From Streptomyces sp. DH37 (GTDB lineage Bacteria > Actinomycetota > Actinomycetes > Streptomycetales > Streptomycetaceae): 64,000 bases of DNA. Numbering within the stretch: the first letter of the stretch is position 1; each line of letters begins with the position of its first letter. The position numbers were made by a program, and so were the translations under genes. The stretch covers positions 1-64,000 of the forward strand of contig NZ_JARVKV010000027.1 of NCBI RefSeq assembly GCF_029813835.1. The letters run 5' to 3'. The notes below the pieces were generated by a model. That model was not told where the DNA came from. It saw nothing but the letters and a program-made list of their open reading frames with translations, and made no database searches. Positions 23,773-34,801 of the stretch are shown here, piece by piece.

Positions 23773-25182
23773 GTGACACGCCTCGGCGACTCCGTGCAGC
23801 GTGCCGGCGAACTGCTGGCACAGGACCTCTCCTCCGACGAGACCGTCGAGCGGCTGCTCGCGGAGACGGGCGCGCGCCGTTATCTCGACCTGACCGACCT
23901 GTCCGCCGAGGAGCAGGCCGGGCTGATCGCCGGGCGGGCGGTGGACGTGCTGCCGTCGGTGGAGGGGCTGGCCGAGCGGATCGGCGCCGCCCGGGAGGCC
24001 GGGCGCGGTCTCAACGTCAAGCTGGGCATCGACCCGACGGCGGCGGACGTGCACCTGGGCCACACGGTGCCGATGATCGTCCTGAGCCGCTTCCAGCGGA
24101 TGGGCCACGACGTCACGCTGATCATCGGCGACATCACGGCCAGGATCGGCGACCCCTCGGGCCGCTCCTCGGAGCGCCCGCCGCTGACGGACGAGGACAT
24201 CGCGCGGAACCTGGCGGGCTACCGGGACCAGGTGAAACCGTTCTTCGACTTCGAGCGGGTGCGCTTCCGGCACAACAGCGAGTGGCTGGCCGGGATCGCC
24301 CTGCCGAAGCTGATCGGCATCCTGGCCCAGGTCCCGGCCTCGTCCCTGCTCCAGCGCGAGGACTTCCGCAGCCGGCTCTCGGCCGGGCACGGGCTGACCA
24401 TGTCGGAGCTGATCTACCCGGTGGCCATGGCCATCGACTCCGCCGAGATCGACGCCGACATCGAGCTGGGCGGTGTGGACCAGCTGCTGAACATGCAGAT
24501 GGGCCGGAAGGTGATGGAGATCTACGGCAAGAAGCCGCAGATGATCGCCACCATGCCGCTGATCGAGGGCACGGACGGCTCGGGCGCGAAGATGTCGAAG
24601 TCCAAGGGCAACTACATCGCCCTGAACGCCTCCGCCGACGACGTCTTCGGCAAGATCATGTCGATTCCGGACCGGCTGATGGTGCCGTACCTGCGGGCCT
24701 GGACGGAGTGGACCGACGCCGAGATCGACCGGGTCACCGCCCGGATCGAGGAGGGCTCGCTGCACCCGATGGACCTGAAGAAGGTCCTGGCCGGCGAGGT
24801 CGTCGCCGCCATCCACGGCGTGAAGGCGGCGATGGCGGCCCGTGCGGGCTTCACCGCGCAGTTCTCGAGGAAGTCCTTCTCCGACGTGGAGAGCCTGCCG
24901 GTGGTGGACGCGGCCGAGCACGGGGAGAAGGGCGTCGCCGCGATCCTGGCGACCGTCCTGGAGTTCACCCCGAGCGCCTCGGCCGCCCGGCGCGTCGCCA
25001 AGCAGAACGGGCTGCGGCTGATGGTCGAGACGGACGGCGGCCAGAAGGCCGTCGTGCTGTCGGAGGCCGACGCGCTGCGCCCGCTGGGCGAGGTCGTCCC
25101 GGAGAAGCTGGCCCAGGCGGGTGCCTCCGGCGCGGTCTACCTCAAGGCGGGGCGCAAGGTCGCCGAGGTCCGGGGGCTCTGA
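23773..25182 (+). CDS. tyrS: Tyrosyl-tRNA synthetase
   Basis: 469-residue class I aminoacyl-tRNA synthetase. The HIGH-like motif is HLGHTVPMIVL, the KMSKS motif is GAKMSKSKGN, and the tyrosine pocket is in LGGVDQLLNMQMGRK. The longer C-terminal region (about 340-469) ends in an S4-like fold (LRPLGEVVPEKLAQAG ... YLKAGRKVAEV). GTG at 23773, preceded by CGGGAACGAAC. A strong terminator follows. Confidence 0.96.
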   Translation: MTRLGDSVQRAGELLAQDLSSDETVERLLAETGARRYLDLTDLSAEEQAGLIAGRAVDVLPSVEGLAERIGAAREAGRGLNVKLGIDPTAADVHLGHTVPMIVLSRFQRMGHDVTLIIGDITARIGDPSGRSSERPPLTDEDIARNLAGYRDQVKPFFDFERVRFRHNSEWLAGIALPKLIGILAQVPASSLLQREDFRSRLSAGHGLTMSELIYPVAMAIDSAEIDADIELGGVDQLLNMQMGRKVMEIYGKKPQMIATMPLIEGTDGSGAKMSKSKGNYIALNASADDVFGKIMSIPDRLMVPYLRAWTEWTDAEIDRVTARIEEGSLHPMDLKKVLAGEVVAAIHGVKAAMAARAGFTAQFSRKSFSDVESLPVVDAAEHGEKGVAAILATVLEFTPSASAARRVAKQNGLRLMVETDGGQKAVVLSEADALRPLGEVVPEKLAQAGASGAVYLKAGRKVAEVRGL

Positions 25183-25224
25183 CCGGGCGCCCGGTGGACG
25201 CCACCGGGCCGCCGGCGTACGCGA

Positions 25225-25259
25225 CAGGGGCCGGCGCACGGTGTGTGCGCCGGCCCCTG
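25225..25259 (+). terminator. tyrS terminator
   Basis: Perfect 15-bp inverted repeat CAGGGGCCGGCGCAC - GGTGT - GTGCGCCGGCCCCTG, 43 bp after the tyrS stop and also positioned to end the convergent GlsB-like gene. Confidence 0.93.
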
Positions 25260-25305
25260 CGGCCTTCCTCCGCGGCGTGACGGTTGCGCCGTCCTGCGGG
25301 ACCCG

Positions 25306-25584
25306 TCAGGCGGTCCGCCTGCTGCCGCCCCTGACCTTGGCGTACAGGGGGGTGCCCAGCGCGACGATCAGGACGGCTCCGGCAAGCTGGAGCAGGTGCC
25401 GGATCCAGTCGATGCCCGCGGTGTCACCCACGCCGATCCCGCTGGCCACAGCGTTTCCGATGACGCTGCCGATGATTCCGAAGATGGCGGTCAGCCACAG
25501 GGGAATGTTCTGCCTGCCGGGAAGGATGGCGCGGGCCAGCACACCCAGGACCAGACCCACGATGATCGCCCACAACCAGCTCAT
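25306..25584 (-). CDS. GlsB/YeaQ/YmgE-family stress-response membrane protein
   Basis: 92-residue protein with three transmembrane helices and the family core WAIIVGLVLGVLARAILPGR, then LTAIFGIIGSVIGNAVA. The third helix is LLQLAGAVLIVALGTPLYA. These 'transglycosylase-associated' proteins are induced by stress in many bacteria without a known molecular function. ATG at 25584 follows GAGGCGAC. Confidence 0.92.
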   Translation of the reverse strand: MSWLWAIIVGLVLGVLARAILPGRQNIPLWLTAIFGIIGSVIGNAVASGIGVGDTAGIDWIRHLLQLAGAVLIVALGTPLYAKVRGGSRRTA

Positions 25585-25803
25585 GTCGCCTCCTCGTGCG
25601 GCGCGCGCTGTGCGCTGCGCTTTCGGTTCGTGCGGTGGGACACCGCCGCCGTACGGCCGTTGGACCGTACGGGTGGGGGCGTCCCTGGCGCATCGAGTGC
25701 CCTCTACCCCGCGTCGTATGCGGCGGAGTCTGGGCGTAGTGTGGAAAAGGCCGGGAACCACAGGGAAAGCCCCGGGTACCGGCCTTACGAGCGGGTGGTG
25801 AGT

Positions 25804-26337
25804 GTGAGGCGCAGGCAGCGCGGTCCCGAGGTCTTCCGGATCACCGGAGCCCGGCAGGGCCTCGCGGAGGACGTCCGGGGCCGGGAACGGCGCTATGTGA
25901 TCTCGATGCTGGTGCGCACCGCGGCGGTCCTGCTGACCGTCGTGCTGTGGAACGTGCAGCGTCCACTGGCCGTGGCCGCGCTGGTGCTCGGCGCGGCCCT
26001 GCCGTACGTGGCGGTGGTGATCGCCAACGCGGGACGGGAGAACGCGCCCGGTCTCCCCGACTCCTTCGTCCCCGCACCGTCGCGGCAGGCACTGGGCCCG
26101 GCGGCGGACGACGAGGAGCACGCGCCCGGGCCCCGGGTGCGCACGATACGGCAGGGGCCGTGGGAGCCGGACGGACCGGAACCGGTACCGGAACCCGGGC
26201 GGGAGCCGGGCCGCGAACGGGAACCGGGCCATGAGCGGGACCCGGGCCGTGAGCAGGAACCGGGCCACCGGGAGGAGCACCGGCATCCGGACCCCGGACA
26301 GGAACCGAGCCGCTCGGGGCCCGAGCGGCGGGGCTGA
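25804..26337 (+). CDS. DUF3099 membrane protein
   Basis: About 177 residues. The DUF3099 core covers roughly residues 1-80: RGPEVFRITGARQGLAEDVR, then two adjacent transmembrane helices (ISMLVRTAAVLLTVVLW and LAVAALVLGAALPYVAVVIA) and NAGRENAPGLPDSFVPAPSR. The last ~80 residues are a degenerate REPGHERDPGREQEPGH-type repeat, disordered. Start is uncertain among GTG 25795, 25798 and 25804; I chose 25804 because GGTGG lies 5 nt upstream and related proteins begin close to RGPEVFRITGA. A -10 TAGTGT is at 25737-25742. Function unknown. Confidence 0.8.
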   Translation: MRRRQRGPEVFRITGARQGLAEDVRGRERRYVISMLVRTAAVLLTVVLWNVQRPLAVAALVLGAALPYVAVVIANAGRENAPGLPDSFVPAPSRQALGPAADDEEHAPGPRVRTIRQGPWEPDGPEPVPEPGREPGREREPGHERDPGREQEPGHREEHRHPDPGQEPSRSGPERRG

Positions 26338-26457
26338 ACCGCCCCGGCGGGAAGCTCAGGAAAACCTCAGATCAATCATGCCGTTCCGGTGCCCCGGCGA
26401 TGGGTGCACGTGCCATACTGCGTACACGCTCCGCATCCCCCGTCGGAGCGACAGACC

Positions 26458-26493
26458 GACGCCGGGCGGCTCCCCCCGTGGCTGCCCGGCGTC
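26458..26493 (+). terminator. Hairpin upstream of the zinc-ribbon gene
   Basis: GACGCCGGGC pairs perfectly with GCCCGGCGTC across a 16-nt loop. It lies 120 bp after the DUF3099 stop and 19 bp before the next start, so it may end the DUF3099 transcript. Confidence 0.5.
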
Positions 26494-26512
26494 GCCGTGT
26501 TTGGATGGGACC

Positions 26513-26776
26513 GTGACCGATCCCGTGACCGACACCGCCGTTCCCGTCTGCTCCGCCAAGGGCTGCCGCGAGGCCGCCGTGTGGGTGCTGGCCTGGAACA
26601 ACCCGAAGCTGCACACCCCGGAGCGCCGCAAGACCTGGCTGGCCTGCGAGGAGCACCGCGAGCACCTGTCGCAGTTCCTGGGGGTGCGGGGGTTCCTGAA
26701 GGACGTGGTGACCCTCGCCGAGTGGGAGGGCCGGGAGAGCGGGGAGGACCGGGAGGGGTCAGCCGCCGATCGCTGA
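26513..26776 (+). CDS. Small putative zinc-binding protein, unknown function
   Basis: 87-residue protein with a CSAKGC pair near the N terminus and ACEEHREHL later, spacing that suggests a zinc-ribbon-like fold (Cys-x4-Cys ... Cys-x2-His-x2-His). Between them is the conserved AAVWVLAWNNPKLHTPERRK. Database entries for this family sometimes carry the name acetone carboxylase, for which I see no basis. GTG at 26513 may be leaderless (TTGGAT 6 nt upstream). Its last 18 bp overlap the 3' end of moaA on the opposite strand. Confidence 0.78.
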   Translation: MTDPVTDTAVPVCSAKGCREAAVWVLAWNNPKLHTPERRKTWLACEEHREHLSQFLGVRGFLKDVVTLAEWEGRESGEDREGSAADR

Positions 26777-27748
26777 CATGGGACGGGCAGGCTGGAGGAA
26801 GGACGGGTCGTCCAGCCCGGAGCCGGCCTTCTTGCCCCACATCGCCGCCTTCCACAGCCGGGCGATCTCCGCGTCGTCCGCGCCCGCCCGCAGCGCGCCG
26901 CGCAGGTCCGACTCCTCGCGGGCGAACAGGCAGGTGCGGACCTGGCCGTCGGCCGTCAGCCGGGTGCGGTCGCAGCTCCGGCAGAAGGGCCGGGTGACGG
27001 AGGCGATCACGCCGACGCGGTGCGGGCCGCCGTCGACCGTCCAGCGCTCGGCGGGCGCCGAGCCCCGGCTGTCCTCCCCCTCGGGCGAGAGGGAGAAGCG
27101 GGTGCGCAGGGAGGCGAGGACGTCGCCCGCGGTGATCATGCCCTCGCGCCGCCAGCCGTGCTGGGCGTCGAGCGGCATCTGCTCGATGAAGCGCAGCTCG
27201 TAGCCGTGCTCGACGGCCCAGGCGAGGAGGTCGGGGGCCTCGGTGTCGTTGAGTCCGGGCATCAGCACGGCGTTGACCTTGACCGGCGTGAGTCCCGCCT
27301 CGCGGGCGGCGGCCAGACCGGCCAGGACGTCGGCGTGGCGCCTGCGGCGGGTCATCCGGTGGAAGACCTCGGGGTCGAGGGTGTCGAGGGAGACGTTGAC
27401 CCGGTCCAGCCCGGCCGCGCGCAGCGCGGCGGCGGTGCGCTCCAGGCCGATGCCGTTGGTGGTCAGCGACAGCCTCGGCCGCGGCTCCAGGGCGGCGCAG
27501 CGCTCGACGATGCCCACCAGTCCGGGGCGCAGCAGCGGTTCGCCGCCGGTGAAGCGGACCTCCTCCACGCCGAGCAGGGTCACGGCGATCCGCACGAGGC
27601 GGACGATCTCGTCGTCCGTGAGCAGCTCGGGCTTGGAGAGCCACTGGAGGCCCTCCTCCGGCATGCAGTAGGTGCACCGCAGATTGCACCGGTCGGTGAG
27701 CGACACGCGCAGATCGGTGGCGACCCGGCCGTAGGTGTCCAGCAGCAT
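26759..27748 (-). CDS. moaA: GTP 3',8-cyclase MoaA (molybdenum cofactor biosynthesis)
   Basis: 329-residue radical-SAM enzyme for the first step of molybdopterin synthesis. The radical-SAM cluster motif is DRCNLRCTYCMPEEG; the second [4Fe-4S] site is FCRSCDRTRLTADGQVRTC; the C terminus ends in the Gly-Gly needed for activity. GGEPLLRPG and SLDTLDP are further family motifs. ATG at 27748 follows GGGAGGG. No other moa/moe gene lies nearby and I see no Moco riboswitch upstream. Confidence 0.96.
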   Translation of the reverse strand: MLLDTYGRVATDLRVSLTDRCNLRCTYCMPEEGLQWLSKPELLTDDEIVRLVRIAVTLLGVEEVRFTGGEPLLRPGLVGIVERCAALEPRPRLSLTTNGIGLERTAAALRAAGLDRVNVSLDTLDPEVFHRMTRRRRHADVLAGLAAAREAGLTPVKVNAVLMPGLNDTEAPDLLAWAVEHGYELRFIEQMPLDAQHGWRREGMITAGDVLASLRTRFSLSPEGEDSRGSAPAERWTVDGGPHRVGVIASVTRPFCRSCDRTRLTADGQVRTCLFAREESDLRGALRAGADDAEIARLWKAAMWGKKAGSGLDDPSFLQPARPMSAIGG

Positions 27749-27888
27749 GCCGACAGCACCCTCCCGCGGTTGGACGTCTGCCTCGCAGCGTACGCGACGC
27801 CCGTGACATCCGGTGGGCCGCCGGCCGGGAACGGGGGGAACGGGGGGCCTGCCGCGGTCCGGACAGTTCGACCATTGCCGCTTCCCCC

Positions 27889-27917
27889 TTGTGAGCGATA
27901 GCTTCCGTCGTCATACA
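27889..27917 (+). promoter_or_regulatory. Candidate promoter of the subtilase gene
   Basis: TTGTGA (27889-27894), 17-bp spacer, CATACA (27912-27917); leader of about 65 nt. The surrounding 27749-27988 region holds no other gene. Confidence 0.4.
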
Positions 27918-27988
27918 TCCGTACGGTCAGGTCCGATAACCGAACGGAAAGTTGCGGACCCCTGCGTTCACACAGACACGGAGAACCC

Positions 27989-29518
<1,530 letters not shown>

Positions 29519-29546
29519 CGCCTGCGGAAGCGCTCCTGGCCGCCCG

Positions 29547-30530
<984 letters not shown>

Positions 30531-30672
30531 GCGTGCACCGTAGAGCCGCCCCGGGCCCGCGGCCAGAGCCCGTTACCGGCAAGTATGTGAGATGAGCCGT
30601 CAGCAGGCTGGCGCCCCGGAGTGACCTGCGGGGATGCGGAGGTGTCAGTGGCGGCCCGTATTCTCTGGAACC

Positions 30673-31680
30673 ATGCTCGATGACCAGTCGGCGGCCGAAG
30701 CGCGGCCCGCAGCGCAGCCCAGCACCCCGGCCTGGCCCACCGAATACCCCGACGCCTACGCGGTGGTGGACGTGGAGACCACGGGGCTCGCCCGGGACGA
30801 CCGCATAGTCTCCGCGGCCGTCTACCGGCTGGACGCGCGGGGCGACGTGGTCGACCACTGGTACACCCCGGTCAATCCGCAGCGGGATCCGGGCCCGACG
30901 TGGATACACGGGCTGACGAGCGAGATGCTGGCCGACGCCCCCCTCTTCCCGGAGATCGCCGAGGAGTTCGCCGAGCGGCTGCGGGGCCGGGTGCTGGTCG
31001 CGCACAACGCCGTCTTCGACTGGTCGATGATCGCCCGCGAGTACGCCCGCGCCCGGCTGACGGCCCCCGTGCGGCAGCGGCTGTGCACCATCGCCCTGTC
31101 CAAGGAGCTGGAGCTGCCGCTGGCCAACCACCGGCTGGAGACCCTCGCCGCGCACTACGGCGTCGTCCAGCGGCGGGCGCACCACGCGCTGGACGACGCC
31201 CGGGTGCTGGCCGAGGCGTTCCGGCCGAGCCTGCACCTGGCGGCCGCCGGCCGCATACGCCTGCCCCTGCTGGCCTGCCAGCCGCTGACCGAGTGGACCG
31301 ACAGCATCGCCTCCTCGGGCGCCTCCGGCGGGCCGCGTCCGCGGTCCTACGCGGCGAGCTGGCGCCCCTCGCGCAAGCGTCCCCCCTGCCCCCACCCCAA
31401 CCCCGGCCGGTACGAGCCGGGCAAGCCGCTCGTCCAGGGCATGCGGGTGGCGATCTCCGGGGACACCTCCGTCGACCGGGAGCTGCTGGAAGACCGGGCG
31501 GTGGAGGCCGGGCTCCACATCGCGAGCGGCGTCTCCCGCCTCACCAGCCTCCTGGTCACCAACGACCCCGACTCCGGCACCTCCAAGGTCGCCAAGGCAC
31601 GCGCCTTCGGCACCCCGGTGATCGACGAGGCGGCCTTCACCCAGCTGCTGCGGGAGGTGGCCCCCGCTCCCGGGGAGTGA
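30673..31680 (+). CDS. DnaQ-like 3'-5' exonuclease with C-terminal BRCT domain
   Basis: 335-residue fusion. The DEDDh exonuclease is complete: YAVVDVETTGL (Exo I, DxE), VLVAHNAVFDWSM (Exo II), AHHALDDARVLAEAF (Exo III, H-x4-D). A ~45-residue Ser/Pro/Arg linker leads to a BRCT domain (GMRVAISGDTSVDRELLEDR ... LLVTNDPDSGTSKVAKARA ... GTPVIDEAAF). BRCT binds phosphopeptides or DNA ends, so the protein likely works in repair rather than as the replicative proofreading subunit. The ATG at 30673 lies 8 nt after TATTCT (30659-30664), possibly leaderless. Confidence 0.93.
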   Translation: MLDDQSAAEARPAAQPSTPAWPTEYPDAYAVVDVETTGLARDDRIVSAAVYRLDARGDVVDHWYTPVNPQRDPGPTWIHGLTSEMLADAPLFPEIAEEFAERLRGRVLVAHNAVFDWSMIAREYARARLTAPVRQRLCTIALSKELELPLANHRLETLAAHYGVVQRRAHHALDDARVLAEAFRPSLHLAAAGRIRLPLLACQPLTEWTDSIASSGASGGPRPRSYAASWRPSRKRPPCPHPNPGRYEPGKPLVQGMRVAISGDTSVDRELLEDRAVEAGLHIASGVSRLTSLLVTNDPDSGTSKVAKARAFGTPVIDEAAFTQLLREVAPAPGE

Positions 31681-31700
31681 CGTCCGGCGGGGTACCGTCG

Positions 31701-32624
31701 ATGACTGTGCCGTCCGTACCGTCCACACCGTCCGCCTCCGCGTACCGCTTCCTGCTGTCCCGGCAGTGGGTGATCCTCACCCTCGTCGCGATCCTGCTGA
31801 TCCCGGCGATGGTCAGACTGGGCTTCTGGCAGCTGCACCGGCACGAGGACCGGGTCGCGCGCAACGAGCTGGTCGCCGAGAGCCTGGCCGCCGAGCCGGT
31901 GCCCGTGCGGGAGCTGACCGCCCCGGGCCGCGGACCGGCCGACGCCGACCGGTACCGCCGGGTGACGGCGACGGGCGCCTACGACACCGGCGGCGAGGTG
32001 GTCGTGCGCCAGCGGACCGGCCGGGACGACCGGAGGATCGGCTACCACGTCCTGACCCCGCTGGTCCGCGAGGACGGCACGGCCGTACTGGTCAACCGCG
32101 GCTGGGTGCCGGCCGGCGAGGACCTGACGAAGTTCCCCGAGGTGCCCGCGCCCCCCTCCGGCGAGGTCACCGTGACCGGGCGGCTGATGGCCGACGAGGA
32201 GACCGGCAGCGGCGTCAAGGACAAGCGGGGGCTGCCGCCCCGCCAGGTGATGCTGATCGACAGCGAGCGGATGGCCGAGGAACTGGACCGGCCGGTCCTG
32301 GGCGGCTACGTCGCGCTGGAGAAGACCTCGCCCGAGCCCTCCGGCGACCAGCCCGAGCTCCTTCCCGAGCCGGACCACAGCGGCATCGGCCCGCATCTGG
32401 CGTACGCGTTCCAGTGGTGGCTGTTCGCCGCGGCCGTCCCCGTGGGCTGGGCGGTCCTGGTCCGCCGCGAGCGCCGGGACCGCCTGGCGGGGGCCTCCGG
32501 GCGCCCGGGGCAGGAGCGCCCGGAGCAGGGGGCCGGCACGGGCGGGCGCACGGGCGGAACGCCGGACGGACGGCCCGCTCTCGCCCCCTCCGCTCCCGGA
32601 ACGGCGGACCGGCGGGCAGACTGA
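31701..32624 (+). CDS. SURF1-family cytochrome oxidase assembly protein
   Basis: 307-residue membrane protein with the SURF1 topology. One helix lies near the N terminus (WVILTLVAILLIPAMVRLGF, continuing into WQLHRHEDR); a ~180-residue extracytoplasmic domain carries YRRVTATGAYD and VLVNRGWVPAG; a second helix near residue 240 (FQWWLFAAAVPVGWAVLV) includes the conserved YAFQWW. SURF1 assists haem a insertion into aa3-type oxidase. The last ~45 residues are Gly/Pro/Arg-rich. It lies 20 bp after the exonuclease gene and 5 bp before the SDR gene; no oxidase subunit genes are in the window. Confidence 0.92.
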   Translation: MTVPSVPSTPSASAYRFLLSRQWVILTLVAILLIPAMVRLGFWQLHRHEDRVARNELVAESLAAEPVPVRELTAPGRGPADADRYRRVTATGAYDTGGEVVVRQRTGRDDRRIGYHVLTPLVREDGTAVLVNRGWVPAGEDLTKFPEVPAPPSGEVTVTGRLMADEETGSGVKDKRGLPPRQVMLIDSERMAEELDRPVLGGYVALEKTSPEPSGDQPELLPEPDHSGIGPHLAYAFQWWLFAAAVPVGWAVLVRRERRDRLAGASGRPGQERPEQGAGTGGRTGGTPDGRPALAPSAPGTADRRAD

Positions 32625-32629
32625 GCACC

Positions 32630-33385
32630 ATGGATCTTGGACTGCAGGACAGGGTGTACCTCGTCACCGGCGCCACCCGCGGGCTGGGCTTCGCCGCCGC
32701 CCGGGAACTGGCCGCCGACGGCGCGAGGGTGATCGTCACCGGCCGGAGCGAGGAGTCGGTGGCCGAGGCCGCCGGACGGCTGGGCGACGGCGCCCTCGGC
32801 ATCGTGGCGGACAACGCCGACCCGACCGCCGCCGACCGCCTGGTGACGGCGGCCCACGAGCGGTACGGCCGCCTGGACGGGGTGCTGATCAGCGTCGGCG
32901 GACCGCCCGCCGGCTCCTACGAGACGATCACCGACGACCAGTGGCAGTCGGCGTTCGAGACGGTCTTCCTCGGCGCCGTGCGGCTGGCCCGCACGGCGGC
33001 CGCGCGGCTGGGCGAGGGCGGGGTGATCGGCTTCGTCCTCTCCGGCTCGGTGCACGAGCCGATCCCCGGGCTGACGGTCTCCAACGGGCTGCGGCCGGGG
33101 CTGGCGGGCTTCGCGAAGTCGCTCGCGGACGAGCTCGGTCCGCGCGGCATCCGGGTCATCGGGCTGCTGCCGGGCCGTATCGACACCGACCGGGTGCGCA
33201 GCCTGGACGCCATGACCGGGGACGCCGACGCCGCCCGCGAGCGCAGCTCGGCCGCGATCCCGATGCGCCGCTACGGCGCGCCGGAGGAGTTCGGCAGGGC
33301 GGCGGCGTTCCTGCTCTCCCCCGCCGCCTCGTACGTCACCGGAGTGATGTTCCCGGTCGACGGCGGCGCCCGCCGCGGCTTCTGA
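32630..33385 (+). CDS. SDR-family protein lacking the catalytic Tyr and Lys
   Basis: 251-residue Rossmann-fold short-chain dehydrogenase homologue. The cofactor motif VTGATRGLG is intact and the C terminus SYVTGVMFPVDGG is FabG-like. The active site is not standard: at the YxxxK position the sequence reads SNGLRPGLAGFAK, so Tyr becomes Ser and Lys becomes Arg, while NAG is replaced by SVGGPPAGS. The Ser region (LSGS) is retained. This matches the BKR-like SDR subgroup (cd05344, from memory) that lacks the canonical tetrad. A classical reductase activity should not be assumed. ATG at 32630, 5 bp after the SURF1 stop. Confidence 0.88.
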   Translation: MDLGLQDRVYLVTGATRGLGFAAARELAADGARVIVTGRSEESVAEAAGRLGDGALGIVADNADPTAADRLVTAAHERYGRLDGVLISVGGPPAGSYETITDDQWQSAFETVFLGAVRLARTAAARLGEGGVIGFVLSGSVHEPIPGLTVSNGLRPGLAGFAKSLADELGPRGIRVIGLLPGRIDTDRVRSLDAMTGDADAARERSSAAIPMRRYGAPEEFGRAAAFLLSPAASYVTGVMFPVDGGARRGF

Positions 33386-33393
33386 CCACGCCG

Positions 33394-33429
33394 CCGCCGT
33401 CCCCGTCCGGCACCGGACGGGGACGGCGG
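33394..33429. terminator. Bidirectional terminator between SDR and amaP genes
   Basis: Perfect 17-bp stem CCGCCGTCCCCGTCCGG - CA - CCGGACGGGGACGGCGG between convergent stops at 33385 (+) and 33478 (-). Confidence 0.93.
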
Positions 33430-33477
33430 TGAGGACGGGGACGGCGGGGACGGCGGTGCGGGCGGCGGAGGCGCGCC

Positions 33478-34077
33478 TCAGCCCGTCCGTCCGCCGCGGT
33501 GCCGCGCCGGACGGATCCGGACCTCCGCCGCGAGTTCGTCCAGCCCCGCCGAGGCACGGGCGTGCTCCAGCGCCTCGTCCCGCAGGCGTGCGAGGGTCTC
33601 GGCGGGGCTCGCGTGGGCGGCGACCGCCAGCGCGATCCGGGCCCGCACCCCCGTGCGGCGGCGGCCCATCCTCACCCGGGCCCGTTCCGCGCCCGGCAGG
33701 GCCCCGGCCTCGTCGGTCACGGCGTCCTCCAGCGTCCGCGTCCCGACCAGGGCGCCGTAGCCGTCGCCGCTGTCGACCAGCACCATGTCCGGCCGCTGCC
33801 GCCAGAGCTGGGCCACCAGCCACCACAGGGCGAGCAGGAGCACGGCGGCCGGCACACCGATCGCCAGGAGCCACCGCCACCAGTCCGCCTCCTGCCACCA
33901 GGCGGGTTCCCCCCGGCCGAGCAGCACCTCGTCCGGCCCGCTCCAGGGCCACCCCGAGGGCAGGTCGAAGCCCCAGCGCCGCTGGAGGTCGAGTCCGCCC
34001 AGCAGGGCCGCCACCCCCAGCATCAGCAGCGCCAGCCCCAGCAGTCCCAGCAGGACCCGGTTCACCACCGTGAGCAT
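33478..34077 (-). CDS. amaP: Alkaline-shock response membrane anchor protein AmaP
   Basis: 199-residue membrane protein with two helices (NRVLLGLLGLALLMLGVAAL and LLAIGVPAAVLLLALWWLVA) separated by a Trp-rich loop, then a C-terminal domain resembling Asp23 (EAGALPGAERARVRMG, ARIALAVAAHAS). AmaP anchors Asp23 proteins at the membrane in Staphylococcus. It is the last gene of a minus-strand cluster with two Asp23 genes. ATG at 34077 preferred (GAGG 8 nt upstream, typical start LTVVNRVLLGL); GTG 34086 is possible. Confidence 0.88.
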   Translation of the reverse strand: MLTVVNRVLLGLLGLALLMLGVAALLGGLDLQRRWGFDLPSGWPWSGPDEVLLGRGEPAWWQEADWWRWLLAIGVPAAVLLLALWWLVAQLWRQRPDMVLVDSGDGYGALVGTRTLEDAVTDEAGALPGAERARVRMGRRRTGVRARIALAVAAHASPAETLARLRDEALEHARASAGLDELAAEVRIRPARHRGGRTG

Positions 34078-34098
34078 CCGGCCCACCTCGTCCCTTCC

Positions 34099-34794
34099 TC
34101 AGCCCTTGGTCGGGCGCCGCACCCGGACCGATCGCCGCACGCTCCGGGCGAGCCCGAGCTGCCGCACGCCGTCCTCCAGCGCTCTCTCCAGATCTCCCCG
34201 CACCTCGTCCAGGGACCGGAAGTGCGCCTGTGCCCGTGCCCTGACCCGGCGCCGTCCGGCCTTCACCCGGGCCGACCGCACCCCGGGCACGTCCAGCAGC
34301 CGGTCGTGCAGCACCGCCTCGGCGGCGGACCGCTCCAGACCCGCGCGCACCCGGATCCCGCCGGAGGCGCCACCGCTCATCGGCAGCAGGCCGCGCAGTC
34401 CGGGGGTGACCGCCAGCACCACCAGCCACAGTCCCAGCAGGACCGCGAGCACCGCGCCGGCGATCGCCCAGGGGTCGTCGAGCGGCCGGGCGGCCAGGTC
34501 GCCGGTGATCTCGCGCCGCCACGCGGAGGGGGGCTCGCCGGTACTCGCGGCGACGGCCTCGTACAGCAGCACGGCCGCCGCGACGGTGAGGACCAGCGCC
34601 GCGATCGCGGCGGGCACGCGCCGCGCCGACCAGAAGCGCCGGGTGCTCCCGCCTCCCCCGTCTCCCCCGCTCCCTCCCCCGCCGTCCGGTCGGCGGTCCG
34701 CGGCGGAGGCCTCCGAGGAGGGCGGCTCCCCGTCGTCCGGGGCCGTGCCGACGGCGCTCTCCGGGGCCGGCTGCCGCTGGGCGTCATGACTCAT
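34099..34794 (-). CDS. DUF6286-type membrane protein of the Asp23 cluster
   Basis: 231-residue protein: ~55-residue disordered, Gly/Ser-rich cytoplasmic N terminus, then two transmembrane helices (AAIAALVLTVAAAVLLYEAV; AIAGAVLAVLLGLWLVVLAV) and a C-terminal Asp23/AmaP-like domain (LLDVPGVRSARVKAG, SLDEVRGDLERALEDGV). Topology parallels AmaP, which lies 21 bp downstream, and its position in the cluster supports a role at the envelope. ATG at 34794 follows GTGAGGG. Confidence 0.82.
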   Translation of the reverse strand: MSHDAQRQPAPESAVGTAPDDGEPPSSEASAADRRPDGGGGSGGDGGGGSTRRFWSARRVPAAIAALVLTVAAAVLLYEAVAASTGEPPSAWRREITGDLAARPLDDPWAIAGAVLAVLLGLWLVVLAVTPGLRGLLPMSGGASGGIRVRAGLERSAAEAVLHDRLLDVPGVRSARVKAGRRRVRARAQAHFRSLDEVRGDLERALEDGVRQLGLARSVRRSVRVRRPTKG

Positions 34795-34801
34795 CGTGCC
34801 C

